DNA of 64,000 nucleotides from Pelotomaculum_C sp050950345. GTDB taxonomy: Bacteria; Bacillota; Desulfotomaculia; Desulfotomaculales; Pelotomaculaceae. The position numbers were made by a program, and so were the translations under genes. The stretch lies in contig JBMNHK010000007.1 in NCBI GenBank assembly GCA_050950345.1, positions 248,001-312,000 of the forward strand, written 5' to 3'. Positions 40,166 through 49,054 of the stretch are shown here, piece after piece; positions within the stretch are counted from its first letter, which is position 1, and the number at the start of each line of letters is the position of its first letter. Under the pieces are notes generated by a model that searched no databases, was not told the DNA's origin, and saw only the letters and a program-made list of their open reading frames with translations.

Positions 40166-40960
40166 TTAGCCCGCAGTCAGATAATCCTCTAACAGATCCC
40201 AGCGCCTCTGGGAGTGATAGCCGTCGTATTCAATCTGGCGGTATATTCTTTGACGTACCTGGCCCCGGTAAACATTGATGGCCTCCATGCAGTCCCCGAT
40301 GATTGTTGCGGCAATCAGGCTGGAATGACGGGCATTTTTGACCGGTGAGCCCAGAGCGTCATTGGGCACTCTGGTGCCGATGGATACAATAAAGTTCATT
40401 TTGGCGGCCAGGGCCAGTGCTACTGGAGGAATCGCCAGCTCTCGCAGAGGAATGGCCAGCAGAAAGTTGCGGGAGATTGCATGTGGGCCGTGGCTGGGTG
40501 AAGCCGTGCCAATATCTTTTACCAGTCCTATGGCAGTGTTGAGTTGTTGGCGGGCCTGAAGCACATGACTGGCCAGCTTTGATGGGGGTTTAAGATTCTT
40601 GCCGTAATAACAATCGGTCAGGGCCATATCGGCGCGGCCGGTCTGGACCAGTTCAACCAGTTCTTGAATATTTTCGGTGAGCTCACCGTCCATATCGCCG
40701 TCGATGAACAACACCGTGTCTGCCCCTTTAACAAGGGCTGTTTTGGCTCCGATTGCCCGGGGAACATCAAAACCCAGTGCTTCTGAAAAATGCACAGGCA
40801 TAATTCTATCGCTTAAGCTGTTCTGTAAGATGTTATAGGAATTATCGCTGCTGCCATTAACCACTGCGATGATCAGATCAAAAGGCATGGACAACAGGGT
40901 TGCCAGAGTTTTGGGCAGTTTTTTTTCTTCATTTTTAACAGGCACAACGGCAGCCAGCAT
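40166..40960 (-). CDS. Family 2 glycosyltransferase-like protein
   Basis: 264 residues. The GT-A fold is visible: VPVKNEEKKLPKTL near the N terminus, VVNGSSDNSYN, and the metal-binding DGDMDGEL (about 93-100). It lacks membrane helices, so it acts in the cytosol or at the membrane surface on a nucleotide sugar. It lies immediately next to yabG (divergent), where many spore formers carry a similar glycosyltransferase, so a spore or envelope role is possible. Confidence 0.85.
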   Translation of the reverse strand: MLAAVVPVKNEEKKLPKTLATLLSMPFDLIIAVVNGSSDNSYNILQNSLSDRIMPVHFSEALGFDVPRAIGAKTALVKGADTVLFIDGDMDGELTENIQELVELVQTGRADMALTDCYYGKNLKPPSKLASHVLQARQQLNTAIGLVKDIGTASPSHGPHAISRNFLLAIPLRELAIPPVALALAAKMNFIVSIGTRVPNDALGSPVKNARHSSLIAATIIGDCMEAINVYRGQVRQRIYRQIEYDGYHSQRRWDLLEDYLTAG

Positions 40961-41108
40961 ATCATCACATCCCTAAATATAGATTAGATCTTCTTTGCTA
41001 CAATATATGGTAAGGCAATTAAAAAGTTACCGTCTTCGGGTTAGGCCAATAACAACCTTCCTTCATACGATGTAGTAATGTAATAGTATTGGGAAGGAGA
41101 TTAAAATT

Positions 41109-42002
41109 ATGGAGACTTTTCGCAGGGGAGATGTGGTAGGACGCAAGTCCTATAATACAGATATTTATTTTAAAATTAAAGATTTTTATCAGGATGATGC
41201 AGGCAGGGAATGTGCCAGCTTGCGGGGGCTCTATACCAGACTTTACGCCAGTGCTCCTCTGGAGGATCTGGTTAAAATCGAACCGGGTAAGCAAATGGCC
41301 CGTTTGCGGGATATTACAATTAAGAACAATGAACGGGTGAACCGTATTTTTGCCCGGCGGCAGAGGGAGCGTGAGCTTTTTTTAGGCAGGGCGGTGCAGG
41401 GCAACAAAGATATACCCCCTAATAATGGTAAGGTGACAGGCTTTGATCTACCGGGTGTTGTGCTGCATATTGACGGTGACGGTGACTACCTGGATCTATG
41501 CCTGACCACTTATAAACAGCTCAATATTCCTGCGCATGGCTACAATATCCCTGAAGAAACTCAGCCGGAGATGGTGGTAGACTTGCTGAAAACACATGCC
41601 CCGGATATGCTGGTGATCACGGGACACGACGGGTTTATTGCCGGGACGAAAAACTTTGCAGACATCAACAATTACTATTCTTCCAAATATTTTGTAGCCG
41701 CCGTCCAGGCTGCCAGGCGTTATGAGAAGAGCAAGGATGACCTGGTTATCTTCGCCGGTGCCTGCCAATCCCATTACGAAGCCTTGCTGGCAGCAGGGGC
41801 CAATTTCGCCAGTTCACCCCAAAGAGTGATGATTCATGCCTATGATCCGGTATTTGTCATGGAGAAAATAGCCTATACCTCGATTTATGATCCCATTTCT
41901 CTTAAGGATATCATTAAAGGGACGATAACCGGCTTTGACGGTGTTGGAGGAATTGAAACCAGGGGCAAATTCCGGTTAGGTATACCCTTATCACCCTACT
42001 AA
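41109..42002 (+). CDS. yabG: Sporulation-specific protease YabG
   Basis: 297 residues, GGGAAGGAGA before ATG 41109. Conserved YabG blocks: FRRGDVVGRKSYNTDIYFKI, VLHIDGDGDYL, VITGHDGF and IFAGACQSHYEALLAAGANFASSP, holding the likely Cys/His catalytic residues. YabG trims coat and SipL/SafA-type proteins in the mother cell. Upstream, CATACGAT at 41064-41071 resembles a sigma-E -10 box, without a good -35. Two SipL-like genes are 4-5 kb downstream. Confidence 0.95.
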   Translation: METFRRGDVVGRKSYNTDIYFKIKDFYQDDAGRECASLRGLYTRLYASAPLEDLVKIEPGKQMARLRDITIKNNERVNRIFARRQRERELFLGRAVQGNKDIPPNNGKVTGFDLPGVVLHIDGDGDYLDLCLTTYKQLNIPAHGYNIPEETQPEMVVDLLKTHAPDMLVITGHDGFIAGTKNFADINNYYSSKYFVAAVQAARRYEKSKDDLVIFAGACQSHYEALLAAGANFASSPQRVMIHAYDPVFVMEKIAYTSIYDPISLKDIIKGTITGFDGVGGIETRGKFRLGIPLSPY

Positions 42003-42067
42003 GCCGCGTACACCTTTACTTCTTCCTGCATATGATGGTGCAGGGGTAGAAGAAAGGGGTATGGCGT

Positions 42068-43072
42068 GTGGAAAGGTATTATAGATCTTTTAAGCAAGCC
42101 CGTCATAAGTTGCTGCATCTCCAGAATGTGGTGGGCATGGGTATTGGTTATAAGGAAATTGGTGCCGAAAACACTGGCGAGCCGTCCTTCATCATATATG
42201 TGGAGAAAAAGCTGCCGGCGGGCAATTTGATGCGGGGACAGGCGATACCGAGAAAAATTGGTGATCTTAATACGGATGTGGTTGAAATCGGCGTTGTGCG
42301 CGCCCTGGGCAGGCGCACCGCACGGGAACGGCCGGCGTGTCCCGGGGTCAGCATCGGCCACTACAGGGCCTCCGCCGGCACCTTCGGAGCGGTTGTTAAA
42401 GACAAAAAAACTAAAGAACTATTGTTGTTGTCCAATAACCATGTGCTGGCTAATGGTTCCAGCAGGTTGGAAGCACGGGCCAAACCGGGGGATCCTATCC
42501 TGCAGCCCGGTCCCTATGACGGTGGCACGCTCAAAGACCGCATCGGCACCCTCTTGCGTTATGTGCCGATAGAAAAAAGTGTGGCCAGGTCTGATTGCCC
42601 GGTGGCTAAACGCGTAGCCCGGGGCGGCAATTTTCTGCTCCGCCTGGTAAAAAAGGACTACGAGCTTCGTTTTTACAAACACTCTAAAGCTGAGAACACC
42701 GTAGACTGTGCCCTGGCCAAGATCGATGAGGAAAGCCTGGTTGATCCGGCAATCCTGGAAATAGGTGCTGTCACAGGGGTGGCGGAACCCAGACCGGGCC
42801 TTCAGGTGAAAAAGAGCGGCCGCACTACGGGGGTGACCAGCGGTGTTGTGAAATCGGTGGGTACTGTGCTGCAGGTGGAAATGGATAAAGACGAAAAAGT
42901 ATGGTTTTCGGATCAGGTTGTCACCGAACTGGCCTCAAAACCTGGTGACAGTGGTTCCCTAATCCTGGATCAGGAGAACAGGGCTGTTGGTTTGTTATTC
43001 GCCGGGTCGGAAAAAATGACTGTTTTCAACCGTATCCAGAATGTTATGGAGCTTTTGGAATTTGAATTTTAA
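42068..43072 (+). CDS. Trypsin-like serine protease, unsecreted
   Basis: 334 residues from GTG 42068 with AAAGGGG upstream. The catalytic triad of a chymotrypsin fold is readable: His in LLLSNNHVLANG (about 123), Asp in ENTVDCALAKID (about 220) and Ser in SKPGDSGSLIL (about 298). A preceding domain (about 15-85) holds NVVGMGIGYKEIG. There is no signal peptide or membrane segment. It follows yabG by 65 bases, hinting at a sporulation protease of the mother cell. Substrate unknown. Confidence 0.82.
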   Translation: MERYYRSFKQARHKLLHLQNVVGMGIGYKEIGAENTGEPSFIIYVEKKLPAGNLMRGQAIPRKIGDLNTDVVEIGVVRALGRRTARERPACPGVSIGHYRASAGTFGAVVKDKKTKELLLLSNNHVLANGSSRLEARAKPGDPILQPGPYDGGTLKDRIGTLLRYVPIEKSVARSDCPVAKRVARGGNFLLRLVKKDYELRFYKHSKAENTVDCALAKIDEESLVDPAILEIGAVTGVAEPRPGLQVKKSGRTTGVTSGVVKSVGTVLQVEMDKDEKVWFSDQVVTELASKPGDSGSLILDQENRAVGLLFAGSEKMTVFNRIQNVMELLEFEF

Positions 43073-43159
43073 TGCCAAGAGGTCAATTTGCTTGTGAGCC
43101 TGTAAGTGCCTCACCTTTGGGCCATCCCGGCATATATTAATAACCGAGGGGGCTTAAGA

Positions 43160-43558
43160 ATGGTTAACCGGTCGGCTTTATCCGGCGAAGCAGCTCTAAC
43201 TTTTTTGGGAGAAAATATACCGGCGATTGGCCCCAGGTTCAACAACCGGGATGAAGCCCTGGCTGTGGCGCGCAAGTACCTGGAAGGGAACCACCGGGTA
43301 TCCGGCAAGAAGCGCGAAACCAGGGTGCAGATTTATCTGAACAAGCAGGTTGATGGGCGTTATTCTATGGTGGTGATGAACTCCCGGCAGGTAATCTGCA
43401 AACTTAACAACCTGGATGAACTTTTGTTAAAGAGGTTTCGCAAAGGACTCAAAAAAAAGCTGTTTATCCTCACCTGCTTTGTTGATGGAGAAAATGGGCA
43501 GGAATGTCTGGTGCTGACAGAAGGGTTAGGGGCGGTCTTTTATACCGGCAATATTTAA
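43160..43558 (+). CDS. Uncharacterised 132-residue protein
   Basis: From ATG 43160 with GAGGGGGC upstream. Small soluble alpha/beta composition, with a helix (FNNRDEALAVARKYLEG), strands (TRVQIYLNKQVDGRYSMVVM) and a basic RFRKGLKKKL stretch. I recognise no family. It stands between the trypsin-like protease and the GY-repeat protein, all on one strand with short gaps, so it may share their transcript and a sporulation role. Confidence 0.65.
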   Translation: MVNRSALSGEAALTFLGENIPAIGPRFNNRDEALAVARKYLEGNHRVSGKKRETRVQIYLNKQVDGRYSMVVMNSRQVICKLNNLDELLLKRFRKGLKKKLFILTCFVDGENGQECLVLTEGLGAVFYTGNI

Positions 43559-43604
43559 TAACAGATCTTTCGCCGGCAAAAAAACACAGTAAAGGGCGGT
43601 GTTT

Positions 43605-44024
43605 ATGGGTAACAACATATCCGGTGATTTTGAGCATAGTTTGTCAACTGATGGCCAGGAGAACCACCGTCTTGTACAAAAGCGATTTATCGAAGAAGCA
43701 TATGTGGCGGGTAAAAACCTGGGCTATAACCTGGGCTATAGCCAGGGCTTCGAGTCCGGCTACGATAAAGGCTATGCCGAGGGCAGCAACCTGGGTTACA
43801 ACAATGGTTTTATAGCGGGGCTAAGGGGCGAGGATGAGGCGGACGCCAAATTGGAAGCAAAGAAAAATGTCCTGATCAATTTAATCAAACTCCTGGATAG
43901 CGAACAGGCGGCCATTATATTTATAGGCCCATTGGCTAAAGATACCAAAGCATTGCTGGAAACCCTGAAATTTTATAACGGCTCAGTCAGCCGCTCCAAG
44001 CAAGATGACCTTGCTAAATATTAA
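43605..44024 (+). CDS. GY-repeat small protein of unknown function
   Basis: 139 residues from ATG 43605 (AAAGGGCGG upstream). Residues about 32-70 contain a repeated G-Y/F-x-x-G pattern (LGYNLGYSQGFESGYDKGYA), then a helical C-terminal half (KNVLINLIKLLDSEQAAIIF). Such GY runs occur in spore surface and flagellar-assembly-like proteins (FliH-type GxxxG helices), but I cannot place it. No signal peptide. Confidence 0.65.
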   Translation: MGNNISGDFEHSLSTDGQENHRLVQKRFIEEAYVAGKNLGYNLGYSQGFESGYDKGYAEGSNLGYNNGFIAGLRGEDEADAKLEAKKNVLINLIKLLDSEQAAIIFIGPLAKDTKALLETLKFYNGSVSRSKQDDLAKY

Positions 44025-44285
44025 CATCCCCTGTTAATTGGATATTAATTGTCATAATTATTGTCTTTTAACACCTTGGTTACTAGTTTTTGTTGCTGAA
44101 GAAAAAATCCTGGTTTTGCCTTGGGAGCTTTATTCCCGTTATAGTTGGCTTGTACACGCTAAGGCCTGTGCATGCTTTTTTTAGTTTTAACGCGTGAGTT
44201 TCAGGCCCAACCGCATGCTCTAAATAGGTGTGCGATGGCCAGGCAATGTCTTTTAGCAGACAGTGGCGCCTGATGCTCAATAAAA

Positions 44286-44441
44286 AGCCGAATCCTAAAT
44301 TTTAGGTACGGAGGAACCAGATTCCGGGGGTGAATCCCATTGAGTAGCGAGGTTGCCGTCCCACTTTTGGGTTTACCGGCTTCCTGCTCAAAGGGTAGGT
44401 TTATTCTTTTTACCGAACCCGTCAGCTAACTCCGAAGGCGC
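44286..44441 (+). promoter_or_regulatory. Cyclic di-AMP riboswitch (ydaO-yuaA type)
   Basis: The conserved blocks of the ydaO motif are present in order: GGAGGAACC (44310-44318), GGGGGTGAATCCC (44326-44338), AGCGAGGTTGCCG, and the highly characteristic CCGAACCCGTCAGCTAACTC (44413-44432) with CGAAGGCG. It lies 19 bases before a secreted CAP-domain protein, a typical target. Binding of c-di-AMP turns the gene off in known cases. No separate terminator is obvious, so control may be at translation. Confidence 0.9.
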
Positions 44442-44459
44442 AAAGAAAGGGGATATTCA

Positions 44460-45920
44460 GTGAGTTTCCAGTTAAGAGGCCAAAGGCCGGGTTACCTTGC
44501 GAGCATTCTCCTGCTCACCTTATGTTTAACCCTCGGGTTTGCGGGAACCGCCCTGGGGGCAGACAACGCTGTGGCCATGACTTCCGAAGAAGCTCAGGTG
44601 GTTGAGTTGATCAACCAGGCCCGCTGTGACGCAGGACTGGCACCATTAAAGGTGGAGCCGAAGCTTTCCGCCTTAGCCCGCATCAAAGCTCAGGATATGG
44701 CTTCCAACCGTTATTTGAGCCACACCTCGCCGACTTACGGTACCCAGCGGGAAATGATGCAAGCTGCAGCTATGGGATTTGTTTACGCCGGGGAGAACAT
44801 TGCCAAAGCCCCGACCATAAGTTCAGGTTGTAAAGCTTTGTATTATTCCGGTGCGGCACGGGCAAAGCTGTTGAGCACAAACTATGATCAGTTGGGGGTT
44901 GGTATTGCCCCTTGCGGTTCTTACAAAATTATTGTGCAGATGTTTGCCGGCGGGATGCAGGCTACGGTAAGCAATCCGCCGAAGGAAGCAGCGCCGGCTG
45001 CACCGGCTCCTGCTCCCGCTGAGCCGTCTGATGGTCTGAACGCGGACGAGCAGGCTATGCTGAACCTGGTTAACCAGGAGCGGGTTAAAGCAGGTCTCAA
45101 TCCCCTGCAGAGCGACCCAACCCTGGTCAAACTGGCCAGAATGAAAGCTCAGGACATGATCGATAAAGGGTACTTCAGCCATACTTCACCTACCTACGGC
45201 TCCCCCTTTGATTTGTTGAGAGCCAACGGGGTGACCTACAGCTATGCCGGGGAGAACCTGGCCGGGGCCGGTAGTACAAGCAGTGCCCATACCAATTTGA
45301 TGAACTCAGCAGGGCACCGGGCCAATATCTTAAACGGCAACTACACCAAAGTGGGTATCGGTGTGGTCAGCGGTGGTCCTTACGGCAAGATGTTTGTCCA
45401 ATTATTTATTAAACCGGCCGGGAACTCTCAGGTGACGGCAGCAAAGCCTGTGCCTGAGCAGCCTGCTCCTCCTGTGACCAACCCAACGGTGCCGGCACCC
45501 GCTGCACCAGCACCTGCTCCCGCTGAGCCGGCTAACGGCCTGAACGCGGACGAGCAGGCCATGCTGAACCTGGTTAACCAGGAGCGGGTTAAAGCAGGCC
45601 TTAAACCCCTGCAGAGCGATCCAACCCTGGTCAAACTGGCCAGAATGAAAGCTCAGGACATGATCGACAAAGGGTACTTCAGCCATACTTCACCCACCTA
45701 CGGCTCCCCCTTTGATCTGATGAGAGCCAACGGGGTGACCTACAGCTATGCCGGGGAAAACCTGGCCGGGGCCGGTAGTACAAGCAGTGCCCATACCAAT
45801 TTGATGAACTCAGCGGGGCACCGGGCCAATATCTTAAAGGGCAACTACACCAAAGTGGGTATCGGTGTGGTCAGCGGCGGCCCTTACGGCAAAATGTTTG
45901 TCCAACTGTTTATTGGTTGA
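44460..45920 (+). CDS. Secreted protein with three CAP (SCP/PR1) domains
   Basis: 486 residues from GTG 44460, AAAGGGGAT upstream. Signal peptide about 1-34 ending at ALGA. CAP domains at about 38-170, 195-320 and 362-486, joined by P/A-rich linkers. Domains two and three are nearly identical (SHTSPTYGSPFDL..., AGENLAGAG, NSAGHRANIL), while domain one is diverged and lacks the GHRANIL-type segment. CAP proteins in Bacillota act in the envelope and spores (YkwD-like). Regulated by the c-di-AMP riboswitch. Confidence 0.93.
   Translation: MSFQLRGQRPGYLASILLLTLCLTLGFAGTALGADNAVAMTSEEAQVVELINQARCDAGLAPLKVEPKLSALARIKAQDMASNRYLSHTSPTYGTQREMMQAAAMGFVYAGENIAKAPTISSGCKALYYSGAARAKLLSTNYDQLGVGIAPCGSYKIIVQMFAGGMQATVSNPPKEAAPAAPAPAPAEPSDGLNADEQAMLNLVNQERVKAGLNPLQSDPTLVKLARMKAQDMIDKGYFSHTSPTYGSPFDLLRANGVTYSYAGENLAGAGSTSSAHTNLMNSAGHRANILNGNYTKVGIGVVSGGPYGKMFVQLFIKPAGNSQVTAAKPVPEQPAPPVTNPTVPAPAAPAPAPAEPANGLNADEQAMLNLVNQERVKAGLKPLQSDPTLVKLARMKAQDMIDKGYFSHTSPTYGSPFDLMRANGVTYSYAGENLAGAGSTSSAHTNLMNSAGHRANILKGNYTKVGIGVVSGGPYGKMFVQLFIG
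45010..45915 (+). repeat. Recent intragenic duplication (504-base unit)
   Basis: The stretch 45010-45411 recurs at 45514-45915 with offset 504 (168 codons) and only scattered base changes, covering CAP domains two and three and part of their linker. Confidence 0.9.
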
Positions 45921-45959
45921 TTGTCTATTGGTTGATTGAAGAACAAATAGTGGTATTTT

Positions 45960-45999
45960 ACGGTTTAACAGAGCGCTCAGCTCTGTTAAACCGTTTTTT
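45960..45999 (+). terminator. Intrinsic terminator of the CAP gene
   Basis: A perfect 15-base-pair stem (45960-45974 with 45980-45994), loop GCTCA, followed by six T. Confidence 0.92.
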
Positions 46000-46169
46000 G
46001 TAATGCTGTATCTCGCTGCTGGTGACAGAATATGTCAAACATATTGGTATAAAGAAAATGGGGAAATAATGCCATTTTCTTTTGTTTTTTTCGTAGCGCT
46101 ACATTTTGAGCACTTTTTCTAATCACCTTCATATATTAGTATAGATAAGTTTTGAAAGGAGGAGTAAAA

Positions 46170-47717
46170 ATGGCTGGAACCGAACGGCTTAAAGTCAATC
46201 TGGTCCAGGGTGAAAATAGAGTCCAGACCGTTGTCAGGGGACAAATAGAAGTGCCTGATCCGAAGCCGGATGTAGACAAAATTCTCTCCAAAACCGCTGA
46301 TACCAAAGTAAGAAATGTCAGCATCGTCCCTGACAAGGTTATTGTGGAAGGAACCCTCTCCCTGCAGGTGACCTACATTGCCTTTAAGCCGGATCAGGCG
46401 GTCCACTCGTTCGAGGACGACATAAAATTTACAGCTTTTGTGGATGTTGCGGGAGCCGAACCGGAGGATGACTATCATATTGAATTCACGGTTGAAGACT
46501 TTAACCTGACCCGCAATAAAAAAGATCCGCGCAAATTTGACGTGGCGGCAGTGCTCAGCACATTTGCCAAAATCACCCAGGTTGATGAGCTGGAAATACT
46601 CACGGAAACACCTGAAGGCAACGAAGCGCTGGAAACCGCTGATATCACCGTACAACATATGATTGGCGAAAAAGAGACCAAGCAGGTTATCGTCAGCGAA
46701 GAATTCGATGTGCCTGAAGAAAAGCCGGATGTTGAAAAGATCCTGAACACCAAAGCCGAGGCGGTAATTACCGATAAACGGCTTGTGGCCAACAAGGTCA
46801 TCATCGACGGAGAAGTCAGATTTCAGGTTCTCTATGTGGCGATGAAGCCGCAACAGTCTGTACACAATCTGCATCACGCTGTAAAATTCACCGCCTTTGT
46901 TGAAGTCCCTGATGCCCAGCCGGGCATGAAGGTCCATGTCCGGGCAGAGGTTGAAGCCGCTGAGGTGGAGACAGTGCTGGACCCCGCCCTGCGGGCCAAT
47001 GCCATTGTGAAGTTAACGGTCTTTGTCTCCGAAACGAGGACTCTGGTTGATGTCCCCACCTTACTGGAAAATGAAAATGGTTTTATCAGGCGAAGGCTCA
47101 AGCTGGATCAGGAAGTCGGGAGCGGGGAAACCCAGGTAGTGTTAAGGGGGACTATGGCCATTCCCGATCCCAAGCCTGACATTATGAAAGTCCTGGAAGC
47201 AAAAGTCAACGATACGAAAGTAACCGATACCGATATCCTTGACGGCAAGGTCTTGATTCGCGGTGAAGTTGAAGTGGAAGTAGTTTATGTCAGCGCCGAG
47301 CCTGACCAGGCTGTGCATGCCATGCACCAGCGTCTTAATTTCCGCACCTTTGTGGAGGTAGAGGGCGCCGCGCCGGGCATGGACGTGGATGTAAGGATAG
47401 AGCCTGAATTCGTCAGTGCGGAGCAGGCGGGTGACAGCGTCCATTCAGAGGTAGTTCTGGCTGTAGAAGCAACTGTAACAGAAATGGTGCAGCTGGATGT
47501 GTATGTGCCCGGGGAAGAGGAGGAAGAACCCACTGTTGAACCCACTGTGTGTGCGCCTACAGCATATACGGTCCAAAAGGGTGATACCCTCTGGAATATT
47601 GCCAGGGCCAATGGAACAACCGTGCAGGAGATTCTAGCGATAAACCCGCAAATTACCAACCCGGACGTGCTGCAAGTGGGTCAGGTAATCATGGTTCCTT
47701 GTGCGGCTATGGGGTAG
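46170..47717 (+). CDS. SipL-like protein: three SPOCS (DUF3794) domains and a C-terminal LysM
   Basis: 515 residues from ATG 46170 with AAAGGAGGAG. Three DUF3794/SPOCS repeats (about 10-150, 165-305, 325-465), each with a PDPKPD/PEEKPD-V-x-K-I-L motif and a VTYIAFKPDQAVHSFED-type strand pair. After an acidic linker (EEEEEP) comes one LysM (YTVQKGDTLWNIARANGTTV, about 468-512). This is the layout of SipL, which binds SpoIVA and anchors the coat in clostridia. YabG, which cleaves SipL in C. difficile, is encoded 4 kb upstream. Confidence 0.9.
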   Translation: MAGTERLKVNLVQGENRVQTVVRGQIEVPDPKPDVDKILSKTADTKVRNVSIVPDKVIVEGTLSLQVTYIAFKPDQAVHSFEDDIKFTAFVDVAGAEPEDDYHIEFTVEDFNLTRNKKDPRKFDVAAVLSTFAKITQVDELEILTETPEGNEALETADITVQHMIGEKETKQVIVSEEFDVPEEKPDVEKILNTKAEAVITDKRLVANKVIIDGEVRFQVLYVAMKPQQSVHNLHHAVKFTAFVEVPDAQPGMKVHVRAEVEAAEVETVLDPALRANAIVKLTVFVSETRTLVDVPTLLENENGFIRRRLKLDQEVGSGETQVVLRGTMAIPDPKPDIMKVLEAKVNDTKVTDTDILDGKVLIRGEVEVEVVYVSAEPDQAVHAMHQRLNFRTFVEVEGAAPGMDVDVRIEPEFVSAEQAGDSVHSEVVLAVEATVTEMVQLDVYVPGEEEEEPTVEPTVCAPTAYTVQKGDTLWNIARANGTTVQEILAINPQITNPDVLQVGQVIMVPCAAMG

Positions 47718-47766
47718 AGCAGTCAGTGTACCAGTAAAAAAAAGTTTATGAGGAGGTTTACAGATC

Positions 47767-48849
47767 ATGTCAGTGCCATTTCAGTATCTTTACACTGAGA
47801 CCCAACCGGCAACGTGTATTGAAATCAAAGTGCCGGTAGTGATTGAGGCTGTAGATGTGGAGCAAGTTGTAGACAGTTCCTTGACGCTTCCCGAACTGGC
47901 CATCAAAGTAGACAAAATTGTGGCCTCTGTGCGCGATCTCAAAGGCACGCCGGTTTTCGTTGATGAAAATATTTCCGGCGACATAGTCCTGGTTCCCATG
48001 GGGAGCGAGCCCGGCATTTTAAGGGAGTTTAAAATTAAAAAGGTGGTTATTAGCGGCACCATCCACAAGCAAATCTTTTTTGTCAATAAAAACAATGAAG
48101 TCAGACACACCTCAGAGGATGTTCCCTTCAGCAGAATGGTAGAGCTGAAGAACCCCAGAACGGTTGCCAACCGGAACGATGTTTTTATTCAATTTCATAA
48201 TATTGATGTTGATATCAATTGGGAACTGACAAGAGCCAGCCGGGTGCACCAGACCGCAGTTGTTCAGATTACGGCCAAGGTTGTGGAGGATCGCCAGATT
48301 TTTGTCCAAATCTGCCCCCGTCCCAATGAGTGTCCGGCAGGTAATTTAGTCCGTGACCCCGGCCTTGAAGTATGGGCCGATGCCGCCCATTCGGTTTTCT
48401 GGGGCGCCAGCAATCTGGCCCAGACTACGGTTGCCCATTCCGGCGCTTTCGCCGCCGAATTAGGCCGTCTGAACCCACAGTTACCGGGGTCCCTGTTCCA
48501 GATGATCTCCAGGGGCATTGTCGGTGGGCGCCAATACCGGCTGACCTTCTGGGTAAGGGAAGATGTTTTTGGGGCCAATAACAGTAACTTTGCGCTGACG
48601 GCCGAAGTGGTGTTCTTCGATCAAAACGGGATTCAAATTGGTATCGGCACTCAGACCGTGAACAGCGCCGGTATCCCTGAAACCTCTTACAGCCAGGTCC
48701 AGTTTGTGACTCCGGTGACCGGCAGTAATGTGTCTTCAGCGATGATCCGGTTCTCCTTTACACCAGGTCACGGCAATACCAATACAGTCAAGATTGATGA
48801 CGTGATGCTGGAGTGTGTTCCGCTGACAATGGGTGATACCAGAATTTAA
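47767..48849 (+). CDS. SPOCS (DUF3794) domain fused to a carbohydrate-binding-like domain
   Basis: 360 residues, GAGGAGG upstream. Residues 1-185 are one diverged SPOCS unit (VDSSLTLPELAIKVDKIVASV, KKVVISGTIHKQIFFVNKNNEVRH). Residues about 205-355 form a beta-sandwich like CBM4/9-type modules (NLVRDPGLEVWADAAHSVFWGASNLA, ...YRLTFWVRE..., VKIDDVMLE). No signal peptide, so probably made in the mother cell and placed on the spore surface. It follows the SipL-like gene by 50 bases. The combination is unusual. Confidence 0.82.
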   Translation: MSVPFQYLYTETQPATCIEIKVPVVIEAVDVEQVVDSSLTLPELAIKVDKIVASVRDLKGTPVFVDENISGDIVLVPMGSEPGILREFKIKKVVISGTIHKQIFFVNKNNEVRHTSEDVPFSRMVELKNPRTVANRNDVFIQFHNIDVDINWELTRASRVHQTAVVQITAKVVEDRQIFVQICPRPNECPAGNLVRDPGLEVWADAAHSVFWGASNLAQTTVAHSGAFAAELGRLNPQLPGSLFQMISRGIVGGRQYRLTFWVREDVFGANNSNFALTAEVVFFDQNGIQIGIGTQTVNSAGIPETSYSQVQFVTPVTGSNVSSAMIRFSFTPGHGNTNTVKIDDVMLECVPLTMGDTRI

Positions 48850-49054
48850 AGCCAGGGCTGTTAGCCCCTTGGTCATGTGAATCAGTTGGTAAACTGGCTG
48901 CTCCCCGGTGCAGCGATGCCGCCGGGGGTTGGCTGTATAGCCGGGGAGGCTGCCATTAGTAATTGCTACTTGTCCAGCAGGGGTCAAACTGAGGAAGCTG
49001 TTGGAAAGCAGCTTTTTTTTCAGCAAGCCGCCGGCAAAAAAGGAGGCGTTAGTT

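Noticed and set aside
41049..41075. Sigma-K promoter for yabG
   Set aside because: CATACGATG resembles a mother-cell -10 box but there is no AC or other -35 match at the right distance, so it is mentioned only in the gene entry.
46119..46937. 272-codon minus-strand open frame opposite the SipL-like gene
   Set aside because: It is a codon-bias mirror of the real gene, has no ribosome site and reads as low-quality protein; the plus strand has clear SPOCS and LysM domains.
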